Shown: in pieces, positions 24,645 to 35,528 of the stretch | Position numbering within the stretch: the stretch's first letter is position 1 | How the letters are laid out: the number at the start of each line of letters is the position of its first letter | From: Takakia lepidozioides | Lineage: Eukaryota > Streptophyta > Takakiopsida > Takakiales > Takakiaceae | Reading direction: 5' to 3' | NCBI GenBank assembly: GCA_030704615.1 | Contig: CM060732.1 | Span: 77,111,053 to 77,171,052, forward strand | Length of the DNA stretch: 60,000 nucleotides | The notes under the pieces: model-generated | What the model was told of the DNA's origin: nothing | Databases searched by the model: none | The model's input: only the letters and a program-made list of their open reading frames with translations | Position numbers and translations under genes: made by a program

Positions 24645-25094
24645 TGGCAATAGACATGACTGGAGGCAGCTAACAAGACATGGGAGGCCAAGCTCATAGG
24701 AGTCAATACATGAGATCCCAAGCTCAAGTTCACAGGTTGCAAGACGGCGACTAACAATGGGGCAACTCTTGCACCCGGCCTCTTGATCTATCGAGTTTGA
24801 GTGTAGTAGGGATAGTGGTGGAGGACTTAGTGAGGCTATGGTCACTATCACATCTTGTGGTTACCTGGACTTAGAGGGACCTAAGCAGCAGCTAGGGGGG
24901 CGATTGTGTGGACTAGTGACTGCCATAGTGGGCAGCATAGTGGCAGCCTAGTGACTGACTAGTTGTAGCCTAGTGGTTGGACTAGTGGTTGGACTAGTGG
25001 TGGATTAGTCATATACTAGTGTGTGGCGTGCACATGTGATGTGTGGTTTTGGACAGCGATGTAGTTGTGTAGCGATATGTATGCGCACGACAGC
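24645..25094 (+). other. retrotransposon 3' untranslated region
   Basis: A stretch rich in CTAGTG and TAGTGGTTGGACTAG words between the PHD stop codon and the first LTR. The part from about 24,905 (TGTGTGGACTAGTGACTGCC) recurs after each of the next two LTR copies. No coding capacity. Confidence 0.6.
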
Positions 25095-25411
25095 TGTCAA
25101 GTTATTTTACCACTAGTGTGAAACTAGCTAGGAAATAGCTAGCTTTTACATATTGACATTTGGGATTTGCCCAAGTGTCAATCCAAGGGTCAAGGCAGAT
25201 TTAGGCCCTGGAGTGGTTATCTTCACGGCAAGCGCGGGAGGCTCATCTTTCTCAAGTTGAGCCTCACCGCGCCTAGCTATGGCGCCGTAGTGTGGATTCC
25301 CCATGGCGTGGGGTGCACTTGGCTTGACTTATATTTGAGTGATGAGATTATATATGCATGAGTTTATGCTTCAGATTTGTGAGCTCGTGCTTGTATTCTT
25401 CTACTTTATCA
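25095..25411 (+). repeat. LTR copy 1
   Basis: 317 bp, starting TGTCAAGTTATTTTACC and ending CTACTTTATCA (TG...CA). It matches the LTR at 41,141-41,458 in reverse orientation and copy 2 in direct orientation. The 64-codon frame inside (25167-25361) is not a gene. Confidence 0.8.
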
Positions 25412-25595
25412 TTGTGTGGACTAGTGACTGCCATAGTAGGGTGGCAGCCTAGTGACTGATTAGTTGTAGCCTAGTGGTTGGACTAGTGGCTGGACTAGTG
25501 GTGGATTAGTCATATACTAGTGTGTGGCGTGCACATGTGTTGTGTGGTTTTGGACAACGATGTAGTTGTGTAGCGATATGTATGTGCACGACAGC
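25412..25595 (+). repeat. 3' UTR segment repeated between LTR copies
   Basis: Copy of the sequence from TTGTGTGGACTAGTGACTGCC to GCACGACAGC that also precedes LTR copy 1 and follows LTR copy 2. The tandem unit is 501 bp. Confidence 0.75.
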
Positions 25596-25912
25596 TGTCA
25601 AGTTATTTTACCACTAGTGTGAAACTAGCTAGGAAATAGCTAGTTTTTACATATTGACATTTGGGATTTGCCCAAGTGTCAATCCAGGGGTCAAGGCAGA
25701 TTTAGGCCCTGGAGTGGTTATCTTCACGGCAAGCGTGGGAGGCTCATCTTTCTCAAGTTGAGCCTCACCGCGCCTAGCTATGGCGTCGTAGTGTGGATTC
25801 CCCATGGTGTGGGGTGCACTTGGCTTGACTTGTATGTGAGTGATGAGGTTATATATGCATGAGTTTATGCTTCAGATTTGTGAGCTCGTGCTTGTATTCT
25901 TCTACTTTATCA
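25596..25912 (+). repeat. LTR copy 2
   Basis: 317 bp, nearly identical to copy 1 (for example GGCGTCGTAG against GGCGCCGTAG). High identity indicates recent amplification or gene conversion. Confidence 0.8.
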
Positions 25913-26099
25913 TTGTGTGGACTAGTGACTGCCATAGTGGGCAGCATAGTGGCAGCCTAATGACTGACTAGTTGTAGCCTAGTGGTTGGACTAGTGGTTG
26001 GACTAGTGGTGGACTAGTGATATACTAGTGTGTGGCGTGCACATGTGTTGTGTGGTTTTGGACAGCGATGTAGTTGTGTAGCGATATGTATGCGCACGA
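25913..26099 (+). repeat. third 3' UTR segment, cut where an LTR should start
   Basis: It repeats the UTR to ATGCGCACGA and then stops. The expected CAGC plus LTR is missing; one T and ACCTA (26,101-26,105) follow. Confidence 0.75.
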
Positions 26100-26100
26100 T

Positions 26101-26105
26101 ACCTA
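26101..26105 (+). repeat. ACCTA, presumed retrotransposon target duplication (3' side)
   Basis: ACCTA lies one base beyond the retrotransposon sequence. Its counterpart, reading in the other half's orientation, directly abuts that half's LTR at 41,459-41,463. Confidence 0.6.
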
Positions 26106-28330
26106 CATTCCCTGGAATCGAGTTGCTGATTTCATTACAGGGGAGTCTTCCCGTTCAGATGGCCCATGCACTTTCAGCAGGCATCAGCAAAGATGCCATC
26201 CGGAGGGGTCTTTCTTAGCTCCTCGCAGCAACAGTGCCAGGACTACAACAAGGTACATTGGGCTGCAGGTCATGTGTTGCAAGGGCTACTGAATGATTTC
26301 TATGAATGTTCGAGTGCCTGAATCCCCTTGGTGTCATAGTAACGGATTGTTTTTTTGTTATTATAGGTATCACTGCTCATATGGTCCACAGGACAGAACT
26401 AGTTCCCTCTTGGAGGTTACCCCTGCAATGGCACACAATAAACGCCGAGTGAAGCCTGCAAAGAAGAAGGGGAGGAAGCCAAGAGCCACGGCCGCTTCCA
26501 CTGAAGCAAAGCCAAAACAAATGAGGACCACACAAACAAAATCGGGGGAAGGCATCAAGAGGGGATGCATGGGCAGGTTTGTAGCGAAGCAATGCTATGT
26601 GGACCCTGATATTGCAAAGCTGGTCTATTATGAAAAGAGACATGTGAATGGGGCTGGACAGGTCTGCCATGGACCTGCGCATCAAGTAGGTCGCGTTTCA
26701 TTAGCTCCCCACCTGAGCGATGAGATGAAATCATGGGTGTTACACAACCTCTGTCTCGGACTAAGCATCAACAAGATAATGGCCAAGCACACGCAGAAGG
26801 TGAGGGAAATCATGGATGGGGGGTTCGAGGTTACTCGTGACACCTTCCTTCTTTCAAATGACATCCGAAATATTGCCAACAAGTGCGATGAAGAAACATT
26901 CAAAAAGCACTCCAATGATGCACAAAGTGTCCGAATGTGGGTGCATGAAAACCCAGGAAGCGTTTTCTACTACTAGGATGAGTCTAATCACCCTGCTTGG
27001 ACGTTGAATGACAGAAAACTCGACCTTCCATTTGTGCTTGGCATACAAAACTGATTGGCAGAGAAAACATATGCTCAAACATGGCCATCGTCGCATAGTT
27101 GCTTGTGATGCAACCTTTGGAACGAATGAAAGAAGGTTCGTCAGATTGTTAACCTGAATTTCTTGAAAGCATGACAAATTACATTCTTCGTGTGACGTAC
27201 TCTGTTTTGCAACCATTTCCTTTCAAGTCACTTCAGTTACACATGATTGTTGTTGCAGTACCCGTTATATACCATGATGGTATTCGACGACTGGCTGAAT
27301 GGTATTCCAGTGGCTTACATTATCACTGCAAGGTGCAAAACCATCGATCTGACGCCTTGGATGGAGGCACTAAAGAAACAAATGACAAGTCGGCAAGTAG
27401 ACTGGCGTCCCAATGCATTTATTGTGGATAACGCTGATGCTGAAATTGCTGCCATTAGGTACGTCCATGAACTCAGGCAATATGCCTACCATGATGTCTT
27501 GGTTACACATGAATTTCAGTTTACCTACCTGATAAGAGAACAGATCTGTTTGGGGGGATTGTGTTGTTTTCTTGTGCTTGTGGCATGTGTCGCCGAGCCT
27601 GGCAGAAGAATGCAGTTGCAAAGGTGAAAGACCCAGTATTGCGAGCGGCTATCTTACAAGACCTGGCACAGATCATGTACGATAGAAAGGAGACCTCTGG
27701 GGATGCAGGTGAAGCATGGGCCGTATTCAAAATTCTGGACCTGCGGGAGAAGTACCCTTCTGAGACAGAATTCTGCACCTACATGGAGACAGAGTGGCTT
27801 CCAAAAGCCAAAATGTGGATGAAAGGATCTCGCAATACACCTCATGCCTCTCAAGACACTAATGCTGCCATAGAAGCATACCACGGGAACCTGAAAGCGC
27901 AATTGAAGAGCACAAAAGCGTCCTCGGTAGTAGGCGGGTGGATTGGCTCATCTCTGAACTGACAGGTGATGTGCTAACCCATTACTGGTACATGTCACAT
28001 GCAAAGGCATATGGGTTCATCTGAAACAAGCGGCAGGAGGGATTTGTTTGCACTTCAATCTTGCTTGCCAAGGACATTCCAGATGCCAATGTGCATCTTC
28101 TTCATACACCCAGAGGCATTGCAACAGTTGAATGCCACCGCCATTTGGGTATGACATATACTATCCACAATCCGGATTCTAAATGGGCATGTTGTGATTG
28201 TCATTGGGCCCAGAAAGGAAATATGTGCGTACACCAGGTGAAGGTTCTGAAGATGCTGCACCCCCAAGTGGAGGATGGGATGATTGCAAAGTTCTGCGGT
28301 TTCCCTCATGGGCACATGTAAAGGTGGCCT
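26101..28330 (+). pseudogene. Mutator-like (MULE) transposase, main part
   Basis: The first exon fragment (to about 26,251) has YIPWNRVADFITGESSRSDG. After a GTACATTG...TTATAG intron come RYHCSYGPQDR and GCMGRFVAKQCYVDPD with KRHVNGAGQVCHG, a GCM/FLYWCH-like zinc module. Helices and the DDE core follow: Asp in VACDATFGTNE (codon 27,107), MVFDDWLNGIPVAYIITAR, Asp in FIVDNADAEIAAI (27,427), and Glu in TNAAIEAYHGNLK (27,873). A SWIM finger ends it (ACCDCH...GNMCVHQ, about 28,185-28,237). Breaks: a TAG at about 26,974 (FYY-stop-DESN), a 1-base shift near 27,048, a TGA after SSLN and a stop after FPHGHM. Introns fit near 27,137-27,263 and near 27,460. The N-terminal codons lie on the other strand at 41,461-41,514. 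All three acidic catalytic residues survive, but the frame does not. Confidence 0.85.
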
Positions 28331-29100
28331 GAACAACTTGATGACTGGTCATGACTCCCCTTCTTCCATCCCATCCTCTTCACAAACTCCCCCAGGTCTG
28401 ACCTCCCCTTCAATGGCTCAGAAAACATCCGCTGGTCGAAGTCCACTGCCCAGCCTACTTGCCCTTATCTCCACAGAGTGGCAAACTATTCTTGAACTGA
28501 CGGATGACAACAGATTCTCCAGCAACACCTCTTGCCTTGGTGAGAGCTACAAGAGGAAAGATTTTGGCCTCAACTGCCATGATGGAGGAGGGTCTCAATA
28601 CCTTGTTGGGAGCCATTTATGACTGCTGTTGCTGATGGGAATGGAAAGTCACTTGCGCGCTACAAAGACTTTTTGGAGAGCATGGCTACTCAGGAAATTA
28701 CCCAACCGTGCCCCAAGATTCTAGGACCAGGAAGAGGTTGTACACCGGCTGAAGGACTTCAGGTAAGCCAGCATATGGAGGTCTCATGGATCATGTCTTT
28801 CTCCTGGTTCGAACTTCAGGTCTGTCATTTCCTGGGGGGTATGCTGAGTTAATGGGAAATGAGGCTGGTCTATGCAGGGATAATCTGAAGCAGCCCTCTG
28901 ACTGAACACGTCTTTTCAAAATTTGGGTGTGCATGGAAATGGGATGGTGAACTATGAGGGGGTGGTGAAGTGCTTTGGATCTTAAATATTGTGGCTAATA
29001 CATGTGATCTGCAGGAGACGGTGAGGAAGACCAATGCATCATTTCAGCCTGCCACAAGGACTTGTATATTGCTTTCATTGAGGTTTAGGGTTTAGGACAC
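28331..29100. other. transposase 3' region, no separate gene
   Basis: The plus frame at 28,340-28,620 (Ser/Pro-rich, LALISTEWQTILELTDDNRF) may be the transposase tail after a frame change. Beyond 28,620 nothing is recognisable. Confidence 0.4.
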
Positions 29101-29499
29101 ATTCTGATCCGCCTCAGCGGGTTGGAAACCGAGCTCTGGGTGGAGGCATTGCCGGAGCATGTGGCACATCTGTGCCGACAGTGAATGGGGCACCACCCGG
29201 ACCGTGCAAGACAGAACCCTCCCTCCTCAAGCATGCTTATCAGGTTGATGAACAGCGACGTCCCAAGTTTCACAAGCCAAATTGCGGGAGGAGGGGGGCT
29301 TCATTATCACCGAAGGACGAACTGTTCCTTGACGCATCGTGCCATATCGTCTGGGCAGAACCAGAACTGTGGTCCTTTGACTCCCACTATGATAAGGTCG
29401 GAAAAACCCTTGAATGTTGGAGCTGGAATCCCCTGAGCCTTTGCTATTTTTTATTTTCATTTCTTGAAAGGGGGTCCGAATTGCCATGCAAGCCACTCT

Positions 29500-31882
29500 A
29501 GATCCTGTTGGGTGCGTTCTATAGCCACTCACTATCAATGCAATAGTATTCATGCACCATGCCACCACCTCCTCCAATGGGATTCCTACGGCTGTGTTTG
29601 CATGATCTACACCTGCTCCACGGAGGAGACCCACCTGGGAAGGGGCGGGCACACGGACTTAGTCTGCACTGGAGACACCTTGGTACAGAAAATTGATCCT
29701 GTCCGGCCGATGGGAATCTCCATCCGACCCTGGGGGTGTTCAATTTCCTTTTGCATAATCCAAATCCTTCTCGCCTTCCAAATGGGGGACCTGGATTGCA
29801 AGGGGAGCCTTCAGTGCACCGTTCAGAGCTCTGGCCATCTTTGATGGGTCTCCAGACCTACTCGCAGCCCTTAGCCATCAACAAAGTCGTATCCGGGCCC
29901 TTGCCTCCGCCCGTCCCATCAGAAAATTGCGGTACCTGGTTTGTTGTGTAAGTGCCCGCTACCATGTCATCAGCAGTGGCCACATACAAGTCACGTCCTG
30001 CTTGGTAGACTGCTGAAATCCAGGCGTTATGAACAGTCTCCCGCCAAATTACAGGATGGCATGTCGGCCAAGTCCTCCAAGGACATGTCCTGCAGGAGGC
30101 ATTGCATGGAAATGTGTGGAACGAAAGGAAATGGAAGAGGTTCTGCAAGTGACAATCCAACAACCCAAACGAACAGGCACGATGCAAAGTTTAATTTGTG
30201 TTCGGAATTGAAGAGGGCTTACCGTCGTCATGAAAGCTCCCCACTGTCTGTACCTGAAGAAATGCTAGAAAACCAACCAGTCCTCCCAACTCCTTCAAGT
30301 GGATACCAGTAGCGCACCAGAAGAGAACCACCAAGCCGGATTGTTTGGTAAGTGCTCTCAGCTTCTCCCATTTGAGGTGGCATTTTTGTAATTGAGGGAG
30401 AGTCTTCTGTGCTCCAACTGAAGGTCAGGGCGAATGCAGCGCTTTGTATGACGTGCCAGAGATTGACTCCAATGGAAGAGGCATATGCTTCCCTATTTTC
30501 CATTGGGACCTTAGGATCCCCCGAACCAAACACGCGCCACAGCATTGAAATTTGCCTGTGCACTATCAGCCATGAAGCCCGCAAATTTGTGTTTTGTATT
30601 CCATTGCGCTGCATGACGGCCAGGAGCGAATTCCACATGAGCATCTGGATTCAGTGTCCTCCGACTGCATATCACAAATTGTTATGGAGAGCACACGCTG
30701 GTACGCTGGATCGTACACATGGCACGCCATGGTTGTCCAACCCTTCACCCATTTGCAGTGATCAAACATTAACCAACATTTAGCCAAATCTCCTCCAGGT
30801 TGCATTCGGCGGACTATGCTCACACCACTGCCTTCGCCCACTGTGGACATCTTGAACAATACACTTGGACGAGCCCTGGCCAGGGAAGATACTGTTTTGA
30901 ATGAATTCATAGCGACTCCCTCCGTTTGAGGTCCATAATGTTGTCCATGAATCCAGCAGTGTATATGCCCATTCTGAGTGCATTCACCTGGTTTCGAATA
31001 TTGGGAGAGCTCAACACGGAGAAATGGTCCATCATTGCATCAAGCGAATCTGCATCCAACATTGGTTGTGTCGCATCCCCTTAACCCAGTATGTGTTATT
31101 CCAGGAATGCCTTGCTAGCTGCAAGCACTATAGCAGAAGGTGTTGCACAAGGGGTTTTGTGGAACTTCTGCTTCAGCAGATTTCTAGCGATGTCTACGCT
31201 ATCCCTGCAACTTCCTTTGGACATAGGATGCTCGTGTGTACCCATATGAATGCAGGCATGAGTCATTGTCTTGCATCGGTGTTGCCACCTGATACATACA
31301 AGCGTGGCACACAGAAACACAAGACGGGGAAAGTTTGCAGAACCTGCACACAAAAGTATTGGTCTTGGGAGGGGCAAGCCCTGGGATGAAATGATTCAGG
31401 GGAACACCTTCCCACTCACTTTCGTTTGGTTTAGCGCTATTTCTCAGCCGAGGGCAAGAAATATTCACGCACTAGCAATGCCCAACGCAAACCGACCTTC
31501 GAAATTTCAATCCAATGTCGTTGTGGATGTTCGACGTTTTTGTCCTGCACCAAGGGTGTCCGTCATATTTCTTGTCCATGCCCTGCAGAAGCCCAGCTAG
31601 TCCACTGGAAGACGTGGGAGGGTTGAGCTCAAACAAGATGTCCCCATCAAACTCTGCTGGCACGTATTGAACCCGCTGCACACGAAGGGACTCCCAATCA
31701 ACAAAACGCAGCTCGCTCTTGCACCCAGGCACCCCTGCGAGGGCTTTCAATTTCGGAATGACACTCGTTATCTCCTGCAATTCGTCATCATCCAAGAATG
31801 GAGTCTGCACTGGCGGAGGAATCGCAGAAACATCCTCCGAGGACGAGTCTGAAAGAGTCACGAATGTAGTGGAGGTGCTCAC
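29500..31882 (-). pseudogene. second DDE-like transposase-type gene of the giant MULE
   Basis: The minus strand from 31,882 has an acidic N-terminus (MSTSTTFVTLSDSSSED), LRFVDWESLRVQRVQYVPAE, MDKKYDGHPWCRTKTSNI and RRSVCVGHC. Past stops come a Cys cluster CRFCKLSPSCVSVCHA (about 31,310-31,360), MNSFKTVSSLARARPSVLFK (30,910 down), GSGVS and GGDLAKCWLMFDHCKWVKGW, then HVYDPAYQRVLSITICDMQS. Frames then change, with FGSGDPKVPMENRE (about 30,520) and WRETVHNAWISAVYQAGRDL and YVATADDMVAG (about 29,950-30,030). I recognise these blocks as a transposon-associated family frequent in seedless plant genomes. It looks RNase H-like (Asp in MFDHCK; a later Asp expected in a MADSAQAN-type motif, damaged here). 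At least four frame breaks make it a pseudogene. Whether it is a partner transposase or a nested element is unknown. Confidence 0.6.
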
Positions 31883-31946
31883 CTCTTTGTTTCACATGAA
31901 CTGTGCCCTTCTGCTGCACGACCGATGCTGCAGTGCCAGTGGGTAA

Positions 31947-32246
31947 CTACTGATCCTGCTGATGTCTTCTCTCTTTTCCAAGGGACCCGGTATGTGCCTG
32001 GAAGGACTCTCCACTTCCTTCTACACTCGCCAACCAATGGCTTCTCCAAGTGCCCAGAATCCAAATTCCCATCCTCGTTATACACCTCTTTTTGAACAAG
32101 CAAGAAGAACCCAATTCCAGCGGGAACACTGTAACCAGCTCATCCTCATGAACAATTGCAAACCCATCGTCGTCTGCAGTGGCAGTCAATGGAAGACTAC
32201 CTGCATTGGAATGAAATCGAGCGAGTCTATCTCGCTCCCTGGACAT
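31947..32246 (-). CDS. short ORF upstream of the second transposase-like gene
   Basis: MSRERDRLARFHSNAGSLPL followed by an acidic stretch (DDDGFAIVHEDELVTVFPLE). The start is plausible and the strand agrees with the next gene. It may be its first exon, joined through a frame change near 32,090 to EVYNEDGNLDSGHLEKPLVG. Family not recognised. Confidence 0.35.
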   Translation of the reverse strand: MSRERDRLARFHSNAGSLPLTATADDDGFAIVHEDELVTVFPLELGSSCLFKKRCITRMGIWILGTWRSHWLASVEGSGESFQAHTGSLGKERRHQQDQ

Positions 32247-32259
32247 GTTTTCCTACACT

Positions 32260-33005
32260 GACCGAAAGTTGCGATTCACAATGGAATCCCCGAACTGATA
32301 GCCCGTAATTCTCGAAAGGGGATCACAACAAACAAACTGAGGTCAATAAGGGTAGCACTGACCCAAAAACTGCGGGCGATGCATACAAAAGATGTAGGAA
32401 TGACATGCACCGAACTTCGCAGACAGCCATACTGAGTGACACCAACCAGAAAAATTGTTTTCAAAGACAAGAAGCCACAAGAAGTCGTGCTGTATTTGGA
32501 TGAAAAACAAACCCTGAACATGACATGAAACCATCCATTATGGAAAGACGGCAACAACCCTGGAGAGCAGTAACAGGAAGACCTCGAATGTAATGAGGTT
32601 GTGTTGTGCCAGAAGAGCACAGCACAAACATTGACACTCCGGGAGACACCTCGCACGAATGTGTGCAACACCACAACCCTTTATACCGAATGACCCCATT
32701 CCGACGGTGACGGCGAAATGCAAACCGCAGGGTAGGTAGTACAACACACGTGGATGCATATGTGAAGCATAACAATTATTGCGAATCTGCAAGTACTGCT
32801 CGAAATTGAACTAGCACTAGATTTCTACGGCACTTCCGAATTTGAAAGAATGCAAGAAGGCTGTCATGTATTGGCAAGCGGCGAAGTACATCTTTGGATG
32901 AATTCCGTTCGCACACAATGATAACACCCGCATACCAATACGGTTAACAATGTCCAATTTTTATTTTGGTTACATGCCATAGCAACCCTTGTTGCAAACG
33001 TCAAA
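32260..33005. other. no recognisable gene
   Basis: Only low-information open frames (Cys/Phe/Ser-rich on the minus strand) and no family signal. Confidence 0.4.
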
Positions 33006-33430
33006 TTGGAGAGCTCTAGAGGCAGCGTGGGGAGCCCTCCTCTTCCAGCGGAGGAGGAAGAGAAGTCGTTATACTTCACGAGCACTATGGACAGGAATAG
33101 AACCAGATATAGAATGAGGATGGAAAGAGTAGACGAAGAGGAAAAGGAGGAAGAAGAGGGCAAAGACGAAAGTCTGGCGATGGAAGAGCAGGATTCATGA
33201 GAAGAACAGCAGCCCGCCATACTTCCAAGAACTGGTGAGGAGGAGACTGCATCCGAGGGATAGACGGACGCCAAAGATGATGTTGATGCTGGCAACACGC
33301 AGAACCGATAGAGGGAAAAAGAGGATGGGGGAGATGCTCCAGAACATGCTTGGCGTAGAGAGCAGTTCAAAGCGCAAAGGGCCTCCGGCGATTGGGGAGT
33401 ATTCTGGAGCACCCAAGAAAAAGGTACAAA
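33006..33430 (+). CDS. charged N-terminal exon-like ORF (frame-broken)
   Basis: The plus strand reads MESSRGSVGSPPLPAEEEEK, a Glu/Lys/Arg-rich stretch to 33,200, then in another frame a basic stretch ending EYSGAPKKK directly before a GT donor (33,431-33,432). APKKK could serve as a nuclear localisation signal. It abuts the right palindromic array. If the local segment is turned round, it would lie upstream of the ParB/methyltransferase gene on the same strand with the array between them as an intron. It is therefore a candidate first exon of that gene. This assignment is inference only. Confidence 0.35.
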
Positions 33431-33433
33431 TGA

Positions 33434-35528
33434 TGTCCAAACCTACTTGGAAGCTCAAACAGAGTGCGACAACGCACACTGTTTGAGACCCACATTTGTG
33501 CTTCATTTTTGATGTGAAAATCGGCCACTTTGGGCCTTTCTGTCTGGTTCAATTCAACACTAACTGGAATGTCAATCAGTGTGCGGCAACGCACACAGTT
33601 TCAGACCCCACTTGTGCTTGTCTTTTCGATATGAAAATCGCCTACATACGACAACTCTCTCTTTCTTCTCTGTCATCCACCCCGATTAAGAAGCACAAAC
33701 AGTGTGCGGCAACGCCGGCCGCTTGAGCCCCAACTTTGTGCTGGCAAAACGAGCATGTATATCTGGTTCAATCCTTCACTATTTGGAAGCTTAAACAGTG
33801 TGCGGCAACGCACACTGTTTGAGCCCCCCATCTCATTTTTTTTTTCATATGAAAACCATGCACACAAGGGCCTCTCTGTAAGATTCCTTCCACCCCCACT
33901 TGGAAGCTCAAACAGTGTGCGACAACGCACACTGTTTGAGCCCCCACTTGACATTATGTTTTCATGTTAAAATCAGCCACAAAGGGCATCTCTGTCAGGT
34001 TCAATCCAAACTTACTTGGCAGCTCAAATAGTGTGCGTCAACGCACACTGTTTTAGCCCCCCTTTTGCCTTGGTTTTTGGTGTGGAAATCGTGCACACAG
34101 GGCCACTCAGGGTTGAATCCACACTTACCTGGAAGCTCAAACAGTGTGCGTCAACGCACACTGTTTGAGCCCCCCCTTCTCATTGTTTGTTTCATGTCCA
34201 AATCTGCAATGTTAGGGCATTTGTTTTGAGGTTCAACCACAATTACCTGGCAGCTCACTGTTTGAGCCCCCCATCTCGTTGTTTAATGCATGTAAAGATC
34301 CACCACAAATGGCATCTTGGACAGGCTGAATCCACACTTAAGTGGCAGCTCAAACAGTGTGCGTCAACGCACACTGTTTGAGCCCCCCTTCTTTTTGTTG
34401 TTTCATGTTAAAATAAACCACATAGGGCATGTCTTTTGAGGTACAACCACAATTAGCTGGCAGCTCAAACAATGTGCGTCAACGCACACTGTTTGAGCCC
34501 CCCTTCTCATTGTGTGTTTCAAGTTAAATTCGGCCACATAGGGCATCTCTTTTGAGGTTCAACCACAATATCCTGGCAGCTAAAACAGTGTGCGTCAATG
34601 CACACTGTTTGAGCCCCCCTTCTGGTTGTTTAATTCATTAAAAAATCGACCTGAAATGGCATCTTGGACAGGCTGAATCCACACTTAAGTGGCAGCTCAA
34701 ACAGTGTGCGTCAACGCACAGTTTGAGCCCCCTTCTCATTGTTGTTTCATGTTAAAATCGGCCACATAGGGCATGTCTTTTGAGGTACAACCACAATTAG
34801 CTGGCAGCTTAAACAGTGTGCCCCCCTTCTCATTGTATAATTCATGTAAAAGTCGGCCACATATGGCATCTCTGACAGGCTGAATCCACACTTAAGTTTG
34901 AGCCCAAACAGTGTACGTCAACGCACACTGTTTGAGCCCCCATTTGCCTTGTTTTTTGGTGTGGAAATCTTGCACAAAGGGCCACTCTGGCATGTTCAAT
35001 CCACCCTTTTATTGGAAGCTGAAAACATTGTGCGGGAACGCACACTATTCAGCCCCCCTTTCTCATTGTTTGTTTCATTTGAAAAATCGTGCACACAAGG
35101 GCCTCTCTGTAAGGGTTCATTCCACCCCATTGGGAGCTCAAAGTGTGCCCCTTCGTGCCCTGTTTTTTTGATTTGAAAATCGGCCAGTCATAGCCACTAT
35201 GCTAAGTTCAAATCACCCCTTATGGAAGCTCAGACAGTGTGCGTTGACGCACACTGTTGGAGCCCCCTTTCTCATTGTTTTTTCATGTGAAAATCGTGCA
35301 TACAGGGGCCTCTCTATAAGGTTCATTCCACCCCTCTTTGGAAGCTCAAACAGTGTGCGGCAACGCACACTGTTTGAACCCCATTGCCTTGCTTTTTGCC
35401 TTGTTTTTCTTGTTCAAAACGGCCACAAATGGCATCTCTGCCAGGCTCAATCCACACTTACGTGACAACTCAAACAGTGTGCGTTGACGCACAGTGTTTG
35501 AGCCCCCCTTGTCATTGTTTTTTTTACA
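33434..35528. repeat. palindromic repeat array, right block (about 19 units)
   Basis: About 19 units of about 115 bp. Palindromes start near 33,454, 33,572, 33,690, 33,788, 33,906, 34,022, 34,136, 34,351, 34,463, 34,577, 34,694, 34,900, 35,016, 35,227, 35,344 and 35,469. Worn units lie near 34,252, 34,806 and 35,130. The arms GCTCAAACAGTGTGCG and CGCACACTGTTTGAGC can pair over 16 bases. The centre is GCAA, TCAA or TTGA; the last two are the same element in opposite orientations. Spacers are AT/G mixed with TTTTCATGTGAAAATCG and CATAGGGCATCTCT words. Recurrent open frames here are repeat translations. Confidence 0.9.

Noticed and set aside
32276-32792. Minus-strand Cys/Phe-rich frames
   Set aside because: Overlap each other in all phases and have no motif; treated as non-coding.
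23259-35469. Many open frames containing RQRTLFEPP or CRTLFELP
   Set aside because: They are translations of the palindromic repeat units on both strands, not proteins.
33434-35528. CRISPR-like regular array
   Set aside because: The spacers are themselves similar repeats, the context is eukaryotic, and no cas genes are present.
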